Origin: Phoronis australis
Lineage: Eukaryota > Phoronida > Phoronidae
Direction: 5' to 3'
Length of the DNA: 64,000 nucleotides
Assembly: GCA_002633005.1 (NCBI GenBank)
Contig: NMRA01000401.1
Span: forward strand, 143,827-207,826
Shown in pieces: positions 24,927-36,700 of this stretch. The notes beneath the pieces are model-generated. The model saw nothing but the letters and a program-made list of their open reading frames with translations. It had not been told where the DNA came from and did not search any database. The translations under genes and the position numbers were made by a program. Every line of letters begins with the position of its first letter. The first letter of the stretch is position 1.

Positions 24927-25446
24927 GTTTTGCGAAAGGACATGAAAGCTTATCCGAGCTCAAAAACATTAATGGGGGCTGCCATTTTTGTTAGCGCAAG
25001 CGCAACACCCAACTTCCTTATTTCGTTGTTTTTCTGGGGAGAATGTGAAATTCTAAAACTAAAAATTTAGAGCAATGTACTTGAAAGAAATTCATACAGC
25101 CAAAATAAAAGATAAATATTATACTAGAATTTGTAAGTATTTGTATAATTACATTAGCCGTTTACATTAATTTACAATCTAAATTTTCAATGAATTTTAC
25201 CTAATTCTCTCCAAACTCTTCAGGAGAACTCTTTGACTATGAGAACGGAAGCAACAAAAGTGAGAGTAGTCGAGTAGTCTATATTGGCTAAAGTGACAGG
25301 ATCAAGCGCTGGCTCAAGAGCGAGTTTTACAGCTGGAGATACGTTTGTTAGCGTGCAACTTCTGGAAGATCTATGTTTTCGTAAAGACCTTCAACGACAT
25401 CCGTGCGATTCCAAGTACATGAATGTGGGGTTGGTTGAAGTCAAAA
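24927..25446. promoter_or_regulatory. Shared ALKBH3/BORCS5 upstream region
   Basis: The 520 bp between the divergent start codons must hold both promoters and 5' UTRs. The sequence contains AGCGCAAGCGCAAC near 24995, which resembles an NRF1 site (GCGCATGCGC) with one mismatch, and GCCATTTTTGTT near 24982. I see no TATA box. Whether one bidirectional promoter serves both genes is inference from spacing. Confidence 0.45.
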
Positions 25447-28400
25447 ATGGGCGGCGAACAAAGTTCTCCTGCTAAGACAAGAACAGGCCCAGTTGCGGGC
25501 GTCGTGAAATCCCAAAGAGACGATGATATACCGTACACCTCGTACTCCATCACCAAGCCAATCGATTCAGGTGTGGAAGTTTATATGAAAGTGTGCTCAA
25601 CAAATTTGCTGGTCGAGTGACTAGTGACTGCTAGTAGCATCAATCAGTACAGTCCATGATGATCGACACCTTTATGATGGTTTTCGTTTAAATAAGTAAT
25701 TAATGCCAATGGTCTTATCTGTTACATCAGACACAAACAGCTTGCACAGTGCATGTGCCGTCTTGTAAACTGAATTGCATGTGCACAAAATTTTACTTTT
25801 TTGAACGCTGCATGGAGTTGAAGTAAGCCAAGCAGAGGAAAAAGGCAATGGGAAGTTTCCATTTAAAAAATCTCAAATTTGAAGCAGAAATGTATATTGA
25901 ACAATACTGAAATTCCTAAATTTTATTTGATTAAATTAATACTTGTCAGGAAATCGTGTGCTTTCGAATACGTTGAGTTGTCGATCGTGAGTACACACTT
26001 TCGTGAGAGCCGAGTTAGTTGTCTTCTATCCCTTGATCAGTTTTCTCATAGGTGACACTCTCAAAAAGCCCAGGGAAATATGTCATATTACATAAAGGAA
26101 TATTGCTGACGAGGTTTGAACCTGTGCCCTTTGGGTGCACATGATGATAAAAAGTGTGCCTTTTGTCGTGCCCAGCATAGTGTCATTAAAGTGCTAACAT
26201 ATGAAACAGAAACCACAAGGGCAATGGAAATAAGAACAGAGTCACGTTTTACATGACTGTTAGTTGACTAGAATCTTGCATTTTTGGAAGAGTGTTGCGT
26301 TTTAAAAGATGCCCTGGGGGTATGCACTGCTGCAATGTACTTGCACCTTTTCATTTTTTATGCACTAATGGCGCAACTTATGGCACAGTCCAGAAATATC
26401 CGTGACATGGAGTAAACTTTCCTGAAACACCACAGAAAGTAATATGAAAATGGTCTCACTTGTGTAGTAAACCTGCATTCTGCCCGAGAAGCAAATTTTG
26501 ATTTGGTCCCCTTGTTATAATCAAACTAGTCTAAACTTGTTCCACACTTGGATATAATTAATTTCCGTCAGTTCCAAGTCTTTCAACATTTTGAAATCGC
26601 CTTAAAAGACCAAGGGACAATTTGATCCAAATTTCATGTTGATTTGAAGTGCTTAAAATTTGTTTTTTGTGATGTAAGGTGGGTTTGTTGCCCACTTCAA
26701 GTTGTATTGAGGCACACCCATGATCGACATCCTTGCAATTTTTGTTGAATAAACAAACATTTAACGGTCTTATATGATACAAATTGAATTCTGTTCAAGT
26801 CTTTGACACAAACAGCCTGTAGTATGCACATACCATCTTGTATTTGAAAACATACCAGTATGCACAAAATCTTGCTTTTTTGTATGCCGAGAGTAACAAG
26901 TTAAAGTAGCCGAGGAAGCAGACGACAAGAAATTTTCCACTTTTGCAAATTTGTGGATGTGAAGCAGAAATGTTCCGAAAATAATTCTTACTTGTTCAGA
27001 TAAAAAAAGTCATAATGACATTTAAAAACATGCTTTTGGAGACCTTAAAATTTGTCGAGTTGATTGCAGGTATATACTTTTGTTATCCGAGTGAAATGTC
27101 TTTTGTTGCTTGTAAAATTTTAGCTGCTGCATCCTTGATTGGATAGAGTCTACAATTTCTCTCACACGAGAACGCACGCTTTCAGGTGATTGGTAATTCT
27201 TGAGATGCCTTGTACTCACTTGTACATGTACCTGACTGACCCAGCATGATTTGATACTCATACCGAGATTTTCCGTAGATGAGCCCACCCGATGAAACGC
27301 CCAAGGTGTTTATTCGAAAAATAATGCTGAATAATTCGGTGTTACAACTTCTGGTATCAAGTGTCCAGATAGTCAGGCATTTATTCAGAATATTTCCTCT
27401 TAAAACCCACTCAGCATCAGCTTTTAGCCACAAATTCAGTTTTAGGAACATTTATCATAAATTATAAAAACAGACAAAGTGTTGGCGAAATATGTATTTA
27501 TTAACTATTAAAAAGTACTGTTTTATTAAAAAATTGCTGACTTTCCGTTTACATGTTCTCCTTTCTGAATAAATGCCTAGAGGTGTATTTGTTGATACTG
27601 AAATGCTGAAAATTTTCATTTCCCAAGTACATGCCCATGGGCTTACATGTATCCACGGAAAATCTTGGTAGGTAAATTTTGTTTTTTTCGAATTTACATT
27701 TTAAAATTGTATACTTTTAAATAAGCTGCAATGCATTTTTACCATTTCATCTCTTGGTGGACAAATGTGGTAATTACAGCTTAAGGATCAATTCAATTTC
27801 TCATTTCCAGGATCTATTAAAGATTCACCGATACTTGGAGTGAGAAGTAAAAATCCAACTCTAAAAGAACAAAAAGAGAGAGTCGACCTGACATCCAGTG
27901 GATCAATGCCAAGCACAGCAAAACAGATTGTTGTAGTCGCTCAGGGCACGAGTGGTTTACCAGAGACAGAACCTGAACTCCACCAACTCGACAGTATTCC
28001 TATCTTTTTCCCAATAATACGGGCGTCACTTAACATTCCAAGCTTAAAAGAGCCTGTAGAATCTTACGAGAAGATGGATTACCATGGTATTTTGCAGATC
28101 TGCGTGAGATATAAGGAACATTTAAAACAGTGCGCAGAGGCGGTCTCCTTTGACCAAAATGCACTCTGCATCAGAATAAAGGAGGTTGGTTTAATTTACT
28201 GTCACTTTGAATTTTGTTTTAAGGATCACTCGACATCATTTTTCAAAATGTTCCTGGTTTATATTTTGGCATGCCTTTAAATTTTTCCAAAAACGATTAT
28301 AGAAATCATCAATTTTTGAAGTTTTGCCAAATTTGAAGGACTTTTATTAGGTGAGGGAGTGTGCCTAAAAGAAAATATTTTGAATGACTAAAACTGTTGA

Positions 28401-30544
28401 TTAATTATGGATGGTCCCTTGTCTCAAGACGTTTTTGAAGTTAACATCTTAAACTGTATCAGATAGAACAATTTATTCACTCTTTTAAGTTAGAATTTGC
28501 ACTGATGTTAGCTAATATATTGACAGTCTGGGTCACTTTGTTGGCTTGAATCCTGTTGTCATCAATAAGATTGGAGGAACTGACGTAGCCTGGAGTATTA
28601 CACAGGGATTCAAACGCGATATTGCTGGCAACCTGTCGCTGAAGTGAATGGCATTCTTGGAGCACTTAGCTATGAAGTAATTTAAATTGAGGGCTTTGTT
28701 GGAGGGTACAGGTGGGCTATGTCACCCCCCCCCCCCCNCAATAATACGGGCGTCACTTAACATTCCAAGCTTAAAAGAGCCTGTAGAATCTTACGAGAAG
28801 ATGGATTACCATGGTATTTTGCAGATCTGCGTGAGATATAAGGAACATTTAAAACAGTGCGCAGAGGCGGTCTCCTTTGACCAAAACGCACTCTGCATCA
28901 GAATAAAAGAGGTTGGTTTAATTTACTATCACTTTGAATTTTGTTTTAAGGATCACTCGACGTCATTTTTCAAAATGTTCCTGGTTTATATTTTGACATG
29001 CCTTTAGATTTTTCCAAAAACGATAGAAATCATTAATTTTTGAAGTTTTGCCTAAAAGAAAATATTTTGAATGACTAAAACTGTTGATTAATTATGGATG
29101 GTCCCTTGTCTCAAGACGTTTTTGAAGTTAACATCTTAAAAGATAAACACAAACTATATCAGATAGAACAATTTATTCGCTCTTTTAAGTTAAAATTTGC
29201 ACTGATGTTAGCTAATATGTTGATAGTCTGGGTCACTTTGTTGGCTTGAATCCTGTTGTCATCAATAAGATTGGAGGAACTGACGTAGCCTGGAGTGTTA
29301 CACAGGGATTCAAGCGCGATATTGCTGGCAACCTGTCGCTGAAATGAATGGCATTCTTGGAGCACTTTGCTATGAAGTAATTTAAAGTGAGGGCTTTGTT
29401 GGAGGGTACAGGTGGGCTATGTCACCCCCCCCCCCCCCCCAGCTGTGTCACTCCCCTGCAGATAATGAATCGGAGGGCAACTGATTCACCAAATGACATC
29501 TTCTTTGACCATCAGATAGCTTTTCTCCAGTGGGAACTTTTTTAAATCGGTCACATTTTTCTGAGATTTTAAACAGGAAATACTTTGAGTTCAGAAAAAA
29601 GTTATAGTTGGTGAAGAAGTGGCTTAATTTCAAACAATGGCGACCGCCAGGAGTCAAAACTGCTCAAATTACCTTTTGAAAAGTATATGGCCATGAAAGT
29701 GGCAATATGCTAAGACTGATACAGTTTTGTAGCTTTTGAAAAAATGATGCCGGCATGCATTTCTCTCCATAAACAGTGAGGCACAGGCTTCAAAATGAGT
29801 GGGTGAGGTCCAAACCTGTTATGCAAATTTTCTTTGACCTTGTTAGTTGATTTATGCATACCACTAAAGCTGTGCAGTTTTGGACTTTGTGTACAAACTT
29901 TAAGTTATATTACTCAAAATATTGACCTGGGAAGGTGTCTGCAGTATGTGTCATTCAAAAAGCCATGTTCATTCACAGAAAATTGTCTGGGAAAGGGCTA
30001 CGAGATTTGTTTTCGAAATTGCCTCAACAAAGGATTGGTATACAATTGGAACAAAACTCTGCAGCAAATGGATATCAACTTTTTTGGAAGCTCTCTACCA
30101 GTCGTTGTAGTGCTCATTTCTGTTCCCTGTAGTGTGCATATCCATTTCTTGGCTTCTGGCACCCTTCATCGAGAAAAATGGGGCATATATTACGGGGTAG
30201 TCGTTATTTGTGATGAATGAATCGTTAGTTGCTCATTGGCTCTTGGAATGTGCTCGATTAACAGCACATGATGGTGACATTTTGTTTGACCACAGACACA
30301 TATATTCTCCTTTCAGATTGATTTTGCCATAAGAATGCTGATGAACATGATAACTGAAAAACAGAAGAAGTATGCCAAGTTTGCAGAGCAGCTACATAAA
30401 GTCAATGACATGTCCTCATCCATCAGGAAGTCGCAGAGAATTTTAGACGAACTAATCCCTGTGCTAAATGACCTGAACTTAATGTTACCTCCCGACGACC
30501 AATTGGAAGAGTTCACCATAGTACCCAGCACTTCCATTAATTGA
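25447..30544 (+). CDS. BORCS5: BORCS5, BORC complex subunit 5
   Basis: Subunit of BORC, the complex that recruits ARL8 and kinesin to the cytosolic face of lysosomes. Coding exons are 25447-25570, 27811-28184 and 30317-30544, joined in phase, giving 241 aa. Seen in the protein: MGGEQSS at the start, with Gly2 placed for N-myristoylation as in the human protein; KQIVVVAQG (about residue 73); [18 protein letters not shown] followed by SFDQNAL; then a helical C-terminal part with [17 protein letters not shown] and [13 protein letters not shown]. These match human BORCS5 in order; the human protein is 196 aa, and the extra length here is in the low-complexity segment between the myristoylated end and VVVAQG. 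Exon 1 was chosen on the myristoylation motif and an in-phase CAG/GTGTGG donor. A partial second copy of exon 2 lies in intron 2 at 28739-28911 (see separate entry). A plus-strand AATAAA is at 31514. Confidence 0.93.
25680..26990 (+). repeat. Diverged tandem duplication in BORCS5 intron 1
   Basis: Blocks at about 25700-25890 and 26758-26980 share ordered words: GGTCTTATNTG, ACACAAACAGC, GTGCA-CATACCGTCTTGTA, CACAAAATNTT-CTTTTTTG and GAAGCAGAAATGT. The spacing is about 1.07 kb. The copies are strongly diverged, unlike the near-identical blocks around the N bases. Confidence 0.4.
28012..29440 (+). repeat. Near-identical 727-bp tandem blocks around an N
   Basis: 28012-28737 and 28739-29440 are almost identical and are separated by a single N at 28738. 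Both end in a long C run. They differ by scattered substitutions, a 30-odd-bp deletion in the second copy (near 29050) and an 11-bp insertion (near 29142), the pattern expected of two alleles. The second block contains only the 3' part of BORCS5 exon 2 (28739-28911), open in the correct frame but without an acceptor. Confidence 0.85.
28739..28911 (+). pseudogene. Partial duplicate of BORCS5 exon 2
   Basis: Repeats the 3' 173 bp of exon 2 (from [12 protein letters not shown] to IRIKE) with synonymous changes only. It begins immediately after the N and a C run, so it has no splice acceptor and cannot be a working exon as assembled. Most likely the other allele of exon 2 joined in tandem by the assembler. 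Confidence 0.8.
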
Positions 30545-33500
30545 TGGCAATAACATTTTGCAATGGGAGCGCGAAATCCACTGAGTAATGCTAGTGAAAC
30601 AAAGATCTCACGTGTTTAAAACTAAGACGCACCCATTCAGGTAGTCTCGTGGCATCCTTTGTCTATGAATGCTGATTAATTGTTCCCTGTATGACCTTGA
30701 CTCAATGAACGCCACCTAGTGAGTCTTCAATTTACGAGATTTCATCTATGGCGCTGTTGTGGAACGACTGTCGGCTTGTAAACTTCTGGTGACGTCAGAA
30801 AATAACTTGCCCTCTATAGCATGCGTTTTGGTACAAGTATAACAAAGCAACCATCATAGACAAACATAAACATGAAAATGAGCCCCAAAATGCATCAAAT
30901 AAGTTCACAGATTAGCATGTCTTTTGCATAAAAGATTCTCAAAGTAGGAGCCATGTGATCACGCTGAAGTCAAGTCTCTCATCCTAAAATGCAAATTTGG
31001 TTACACCTCCAAAGTTTATCTGTGATGTCACCAGATGTTTGCGATCCAACAACCACCCCGCAATGCATTTGAAAAACAACAACAGCACGTAGATGAAATT
31101 GCCCAAATTGCATCTCGTCGTTGATCAGGAGGTCTGGAGCATTACAACCAACACCGTATTCCATCTGTAAGTGAAAAATGTGGCGGCCATTCAGGCACGC
31201 AAAAGCGTGGCATTTCACTAAACACATTTTCATTTAAAACCCGCTACAATCCACTTTACTAACACAAAGAACAGCTGGATTTAGAAGACTTATCGTTACG
31301 AAATTGTTTTAAAATAATTGTTCTCTAACCAAAATATATGGATTGTCTGTTCTTGAAAGTTACTGATGGTTTGCTATCGCTTGAGACCAATGTTTACAAG
31401 TTCTCTTGTTGTCACAGCGTGTCACCTTATTCGCCAAGGGTGTATTGTCCCCATCAATAACACCGTATGAAACTTCTATGCAAGACCAAAAATCACTTTT
31501 CATGTCACTAAGGAATAAAATAAGATCACTTTATGGCAGCAAGTGGTTTAAATGAAAACCTGTTCCTGCGGAAGGCAGGTTTATAGCTGCTTTGTGTGGA
31601 GCTTTTTCTTTTATGGTAATTCTTTTGAGATACTTATTAGTAAGTTATTGTTAGCATGTAGACACTGTGTGTGAGATGGTCCGGTTTAATATGAATGACC
31701 GTGTGCAATAGAGTTTAAAAAGGACACCTGTGTTAAGACAAACGACTGTTGGTCGCAGTAAAGGTTTCTAGTTTAAGATTATGCTCATATTTTTGAAATT
31801 TTGGTGCTGCAGCCATTGAGAATAATTGGGCTGATCATTTACTGGTTTGAACAAATTTAAAGCAGTGTTTCAATGTCAAAATTTGGAAGATCAATTAGTG
31901 ATTCCCACAATTGTATTAAAATTGCTTAGAATTCATGGAAAATTGCCTTCCTTGGAAATTAATTATTATACGTGTATTTGTTTTTCTGACAAATTCCAGA
32001 ATTGCCAATTATAGGTCTTTACTGTATTTTTGAAAAAAATATGTCCAGTTTCCTATGTAATTGTGTATGCAAAACACCGTTGCATACTAAAAATCTGATC
32101 TTTGTGTGTAAAATGTACAAACGAAGGTCACATTTTTTCCGCTGCTCATATGTAGAATGTGTTCTATACCATGGTTAGTATGGTTTGCAATATACAGCTG
32201 TCTGCATTATGAAACAATTTGTTTAAAATAATTTTAGCGAAAAATTTTTTTTGAAATTAATTTGCTTTGCAGTGACGTCGACTGCTCATTTGTCCTATTT
32301 ACGGCGTTACAAAAAGCATCTTATTCGCTCGGAATAGTACAAAGTTTGCTCTTTCTGTGGTGCAAATAATGAATGGTAGTACGTAAAATAACAGTAAAAT
32401 CTCAGTCAGCAATTCAGGAAGGCAGATGGCAGACAAATAAATTTTAAGTTTTCGTAAAATATAGCAACATCAACTAAATGCTTAGTCATTTTTCAAACTT
32501 TAAAACAGTTTTTTGAGAAATTATGTATGGATGTTCACAATAATGGAAACTGAAAAGGTCACTTTAGCAATCATTTTTGTTTAAAATTATTGAGGTAACT
32601 GTACTGTACATTCTGTCAAATTTTTCATCAAAGAAGTCGGTGATTATGTTATAAATATTTTAACTTACAATTTATTTTATACCATTGTTATGGTTTGCAA
32701 TATACAGCTGTATGAATTATGTAACCATGTAGTATTTTGAGTGTGTACAATAATTTTTGTGATTATTTTTTTCTGAAATTAATTAGCTTTGCAGTAAGAC
32801 TTGAGTGTTCCTGACATTTTGTCTTACATATGACTTACACTGTATGGAAAGCACACAACTTCCAATTTAAACTTTATTGACTTTTTTATCAAATGTACAC
32901 ATTCAATATAATTAACAAAAATTATAGACAGTGTCAACAGTTAAAATTGCCAAACCCAGCTTTGACATATAAACAGAAATTAAAAACCACTTTCCCAATC
33001 TTTTCTCTGTGTTACAAAATAAGACCCTCAAAAGTCTGGAGCAAAGTTTGAAAACTACAAAATCTAAAACGACGTGACCTACGCTTCAGGCGAGTTCCAC
33101 AAGAACTCTTAGGGAAAGACCACCCACAAAGAACCACAATATCTAATCTTTGGCACAGACAGCATGCATTTTCAGCTGATTCCCACTTTTACCACTCAAG
33201 TGAGTCGACACTGGTTCATTAGTAGGTGGTGTTTAGCGGGTGACGTAACAAAGATTGGTTAAAGCAACTAAAACTAGGTTTAGTAATGTCCTTTTAAATT
33301 TTAACATCTTATAGATGACATTTTATCAACAAAAAAGAACCACAACCAAAAGTCAAGCTTTTAAAGTGGCTATCTTGTTTAAATACACGAAAATGCTTAA
33401 AAATGTCAGTGCAAATAACTTTTCCACGAGACATGGTTCACTAGGTTGCCACCAGGTAGCGCAAATTACAATTTACACATTCGAGTAGGAAATGAAAGAG

Positions 33501-33733
33501 AGCCACTTTAATATAACTTTACAAATTTATGGACAAAATACTTAAAGAAATTTCATTTCACCAAATAATTATTGGATCGGCACATATAAATGGATCACAG
33601 CACCAATTCTTTGACATTAAAAAACAAAGTTGTGCTATGCAGTTCCCTGCAAACTTCAGCCAAATACAGCAAAGACGAATTCATCGTCACAGTAGTCTTC
33701 CCTTGCTGAATCTGGTCACCTTGTCCACTGACA
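30545..33733. other. BORCS5-NAAA convergent intergenic region
   Basis: The region lies between two convergent genes and should hold both 3' UTRs. I see no further gene; the open frame at 30979-31233 (minus) has no splice context and no recognisable motif. A minus-strand AATAAA is at 32873-32878. Two diverged copies of a short block (TTATGGTTTGCAATATACAGCTG) occur near 32175 and 32688. Confidence 0.4.
32873..32878 (-). terminator. Possible NAAA polyadenylation signal
   Basis: AATAAA on the minus strand about 860 nt downstream of the NAAA stop codon, within a TCAATAAAGTT context. Plausible by position only. Confidence 0.3.
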
Positions 33734-36700
33734 TCATGGATACCTGACCCACGACATGAAGAGTTGAGGAAAGGCAGCACTCATGCCACTCGTGTAAGCT
33801 GTATGCCTGAAATGAATACACACGAAAGTACGGAGGCTAGTAAGGGACCTGGGACAAATTTTATATTTATAGACGTTAGTAGTATCATAGATTAAATACT
33901 TTCACGAAACTGCACAGAATTTCCTTTTCAAAACCTTAGTTTTAAAAGTTTGGAAAGCAAAATACTTGATTTTAACTGTGATTTAGAACAAAACATCAAC
34001 TGACTTGCCTGGAAAAAAAACAATGTTCTAAATGTATTAACTAACTTTATACTTAGCCTTAAAACTACAAACCATGTTCTTTAAGGATGAGCAAAAGCGT
34101 GAATCTGCTTGCCAAATCAATACATTAACTGTGGAACTTTTTACCATTCACTTATTTTTCATTTAACCTTAAAATAAGCTTTCTTAGTGAATTAACACAG
34201 TCAAAACAATACAAGACATTCATTGGTACATTGCACCCACGGCGGTGAACATCTCATCACGCAAAAAGGAAAGCCACACTACTCAAGGTTTGCAGAATGA
34301 ACCGCAACAGAATCGAGGTGCAACCATGATCCTCTCTCCACTAATAACATGTTCCAGTACTACATTTCATGCAACACTCACAAGTTGTTGCAAAATAATG
34401 ATTGAATGAAAACCATGGATAGGGCTCAAACTGTCTCGGCTCCACTTGGGGCACCATCATTGTAAAAATGAGACACAAGAAAGTTGGTGCTCTCTCCACT
34501 CAAAACAGCATGAGCAAAATTAAATTCTGACAAACCAATTAGCAAACTAACGATAGACAAAGTAGTTGAGTTTGTTCTAAAATCGAGTGCTACCGGTTTA
34601 TTTTTGGCAGTGAAACCATGTCAAAAATGACTCATTGGGGCACTGCTATAGAAGAAAATATGCAATCACCAACTTTGTGGTTCTGCATGTATCTGTGCCA
34701 AGTTATTGGAGGTTTGAGAAATAAATAACCAATGGAAAGCAAACGTAATATTAGAAGGATGCTGACTGTGTTTCGAGGGTGAACAAAATGAAAACAAAAG
34801 ACTTACTCATTAAGCACCAATGGTACAGAGAGTACTTTGTAAAGAGCAGTTATGTTGAATCCCACATTTCCTGTCGTATTCATAGCCTTCATTGCAGCAA
34901 CCCTAGGAATCAAGTTGGGAGAATTAAAAACAGCGACAGTGTCAGTTTTGGGAAAAATAAGGGAAACAAAATCTGCACATTTTATATCTAATTCAGTGAA
35001 AAATACAATAACCGGTTGTTAAATATGACCCTCAATCCTGTAATCAAACTGAAAGCGTGGTGGTTGCTTGTTGTGTCTTAGATTGTTTGTTCTAGAATCG
35101 AGGTGGTGGTGGTGCAAATTTTAGAAATTCGAGATAAGCTCACTACGGCATGGAAATGCAGGTGGTGCACATCAAGTTACATAAAAAGAATGTTTGAACA
35201 TGGTGTCTTTATATAAAATAGAGACATGAATAACTAACCTTGGGTTTTTCTACCAAGAAATTTCTGAGCAACGCTGCTGCCAAAATGTAGAAAATCGAAT
35301 ATTTGGAATTCAAACACGATGAGCATTAACAAAATTGGTGATGCTAAAAAGAGACATTGCATCGCACAGCATGTCACTTGGGGTACAACTGTGTCAATTC
35401 ACAACAAAATAAAGGTCGGGCGCAACAGCAAAAACAGCTGAACAAATGTAGTCTCAACGATTTTGCAAATATGGAGCGTTGCCATGGATACTTGTAGTGG
35501 CTAAAAAAGGGTAGCATGACAATGATACCTGCCCACGCAGTCTTCCCTAGGTGGAGTTTGCTGCACAAAAAATGTTTGATCATTCACTTGAAATCGGCTT
35601 ATGAATGATTTTTTATTCTGACCTATATTCGGTGGTTCACATACCACCTCCTGAACAGCTGTGTAAAACTGTTATCAACATGTTTTCTTCAATAACAAAC
35701 TGAAAAATTGCAATGGATGCAAATTTTTGTTTCACTGATTTCAAAAACATTGGAAGTGGCTTTTGCTCTCTGGTTGCAATCAAAGTCAGTGAATAGACCA
35801 TCGTTGATTGCCAGCGCCTTCTATTGACAGGAACTGCTAATACTACCATACCTCCTATTGTCTCCAGGTGGTTTCCAGTGGTCAAAGTTTGTCTCAAGTA
35901 CATACCACCTGCAACAAGAAACATGATGGCTTATGCAAAACAAATAAAGCTTGACTCAAAGATTTTGATGAAATTTCAAAAATAAAACATTCTCAAAAAA
36001 TCTCTTAAAGATGTACCAAATCACTACCATTAACCCAAACTGCACTGGCCTCGGTGTGAATGCAACCCGATTTTTTGAGTGTGAAGAACACTGTTTAATG
36101 TTCACTTAGCTTGCCCCCTACTTATATTAAAGATTACATCCGCAAAATGACATCTGAGTTCACTTTAAGCACCTTACCTGCCAAGTGTAGGGTTAAGAGG
36201 CCAGACGTCCACCGAGCCGATGTGCTTTTTAGTAATAACAGCTCCCTCTCCAGGCTTGACGCCACCCACTATGAGGTAGGCATCCGCAATTGTGTCTGAC
36301 GTTTCCAATATCTTCATTGCTTGTTGGTAAGAGGTTGCAGTTTCAAGAACCTTTGGATAATGACATATAAGATGTGTCATATTTGGTATGATGCTACAGG
36401 ACACAATAAACTGTTGCAGAGTGGCACAAGCTGGGTACTAAAAATGATCAAAGCAAAATCGGACAAGACAACTTGCCATCAGCTCCACCTGTAGACAAAA
36501 TTCGTTGAACACAGAACAATGTAATTTCAAGAATGTTTGTTTGAGCTCTCTGTAGTTTTGAAAATTATTAATCATGAACATTGCCGTTTGTTCAAAAAAT
36601 TATACTTTGAATTACTGAATTCCCTATTAAGTTTAGTCCATCTCGGACAAAACCAATGATTGTCCACAGTTCAAAACGACCAGTCACAAGTAACAAAAAA

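Noticed and set aside
26101-26220. Minus-strand B-box-like GGTTCAAACC
   Set aside because: No matching A box at the right distance; a single short word is not enough for a SINE or tRNA call.
29834-30220. 128-codon plus-strand open frame in BORCS5 intron 2
   Set aside because: Begins at a TTG, has no splice context or recognisable motif, and overlaps other open frames; a frame this long is expected by chance at this composition.
30979-31233. 84-codon minus-strand frame between BORCS5 and NAAA
   Set aside because: No homology recognised, no splice sites in phase, and it lies where the 3' UTRs are expected.
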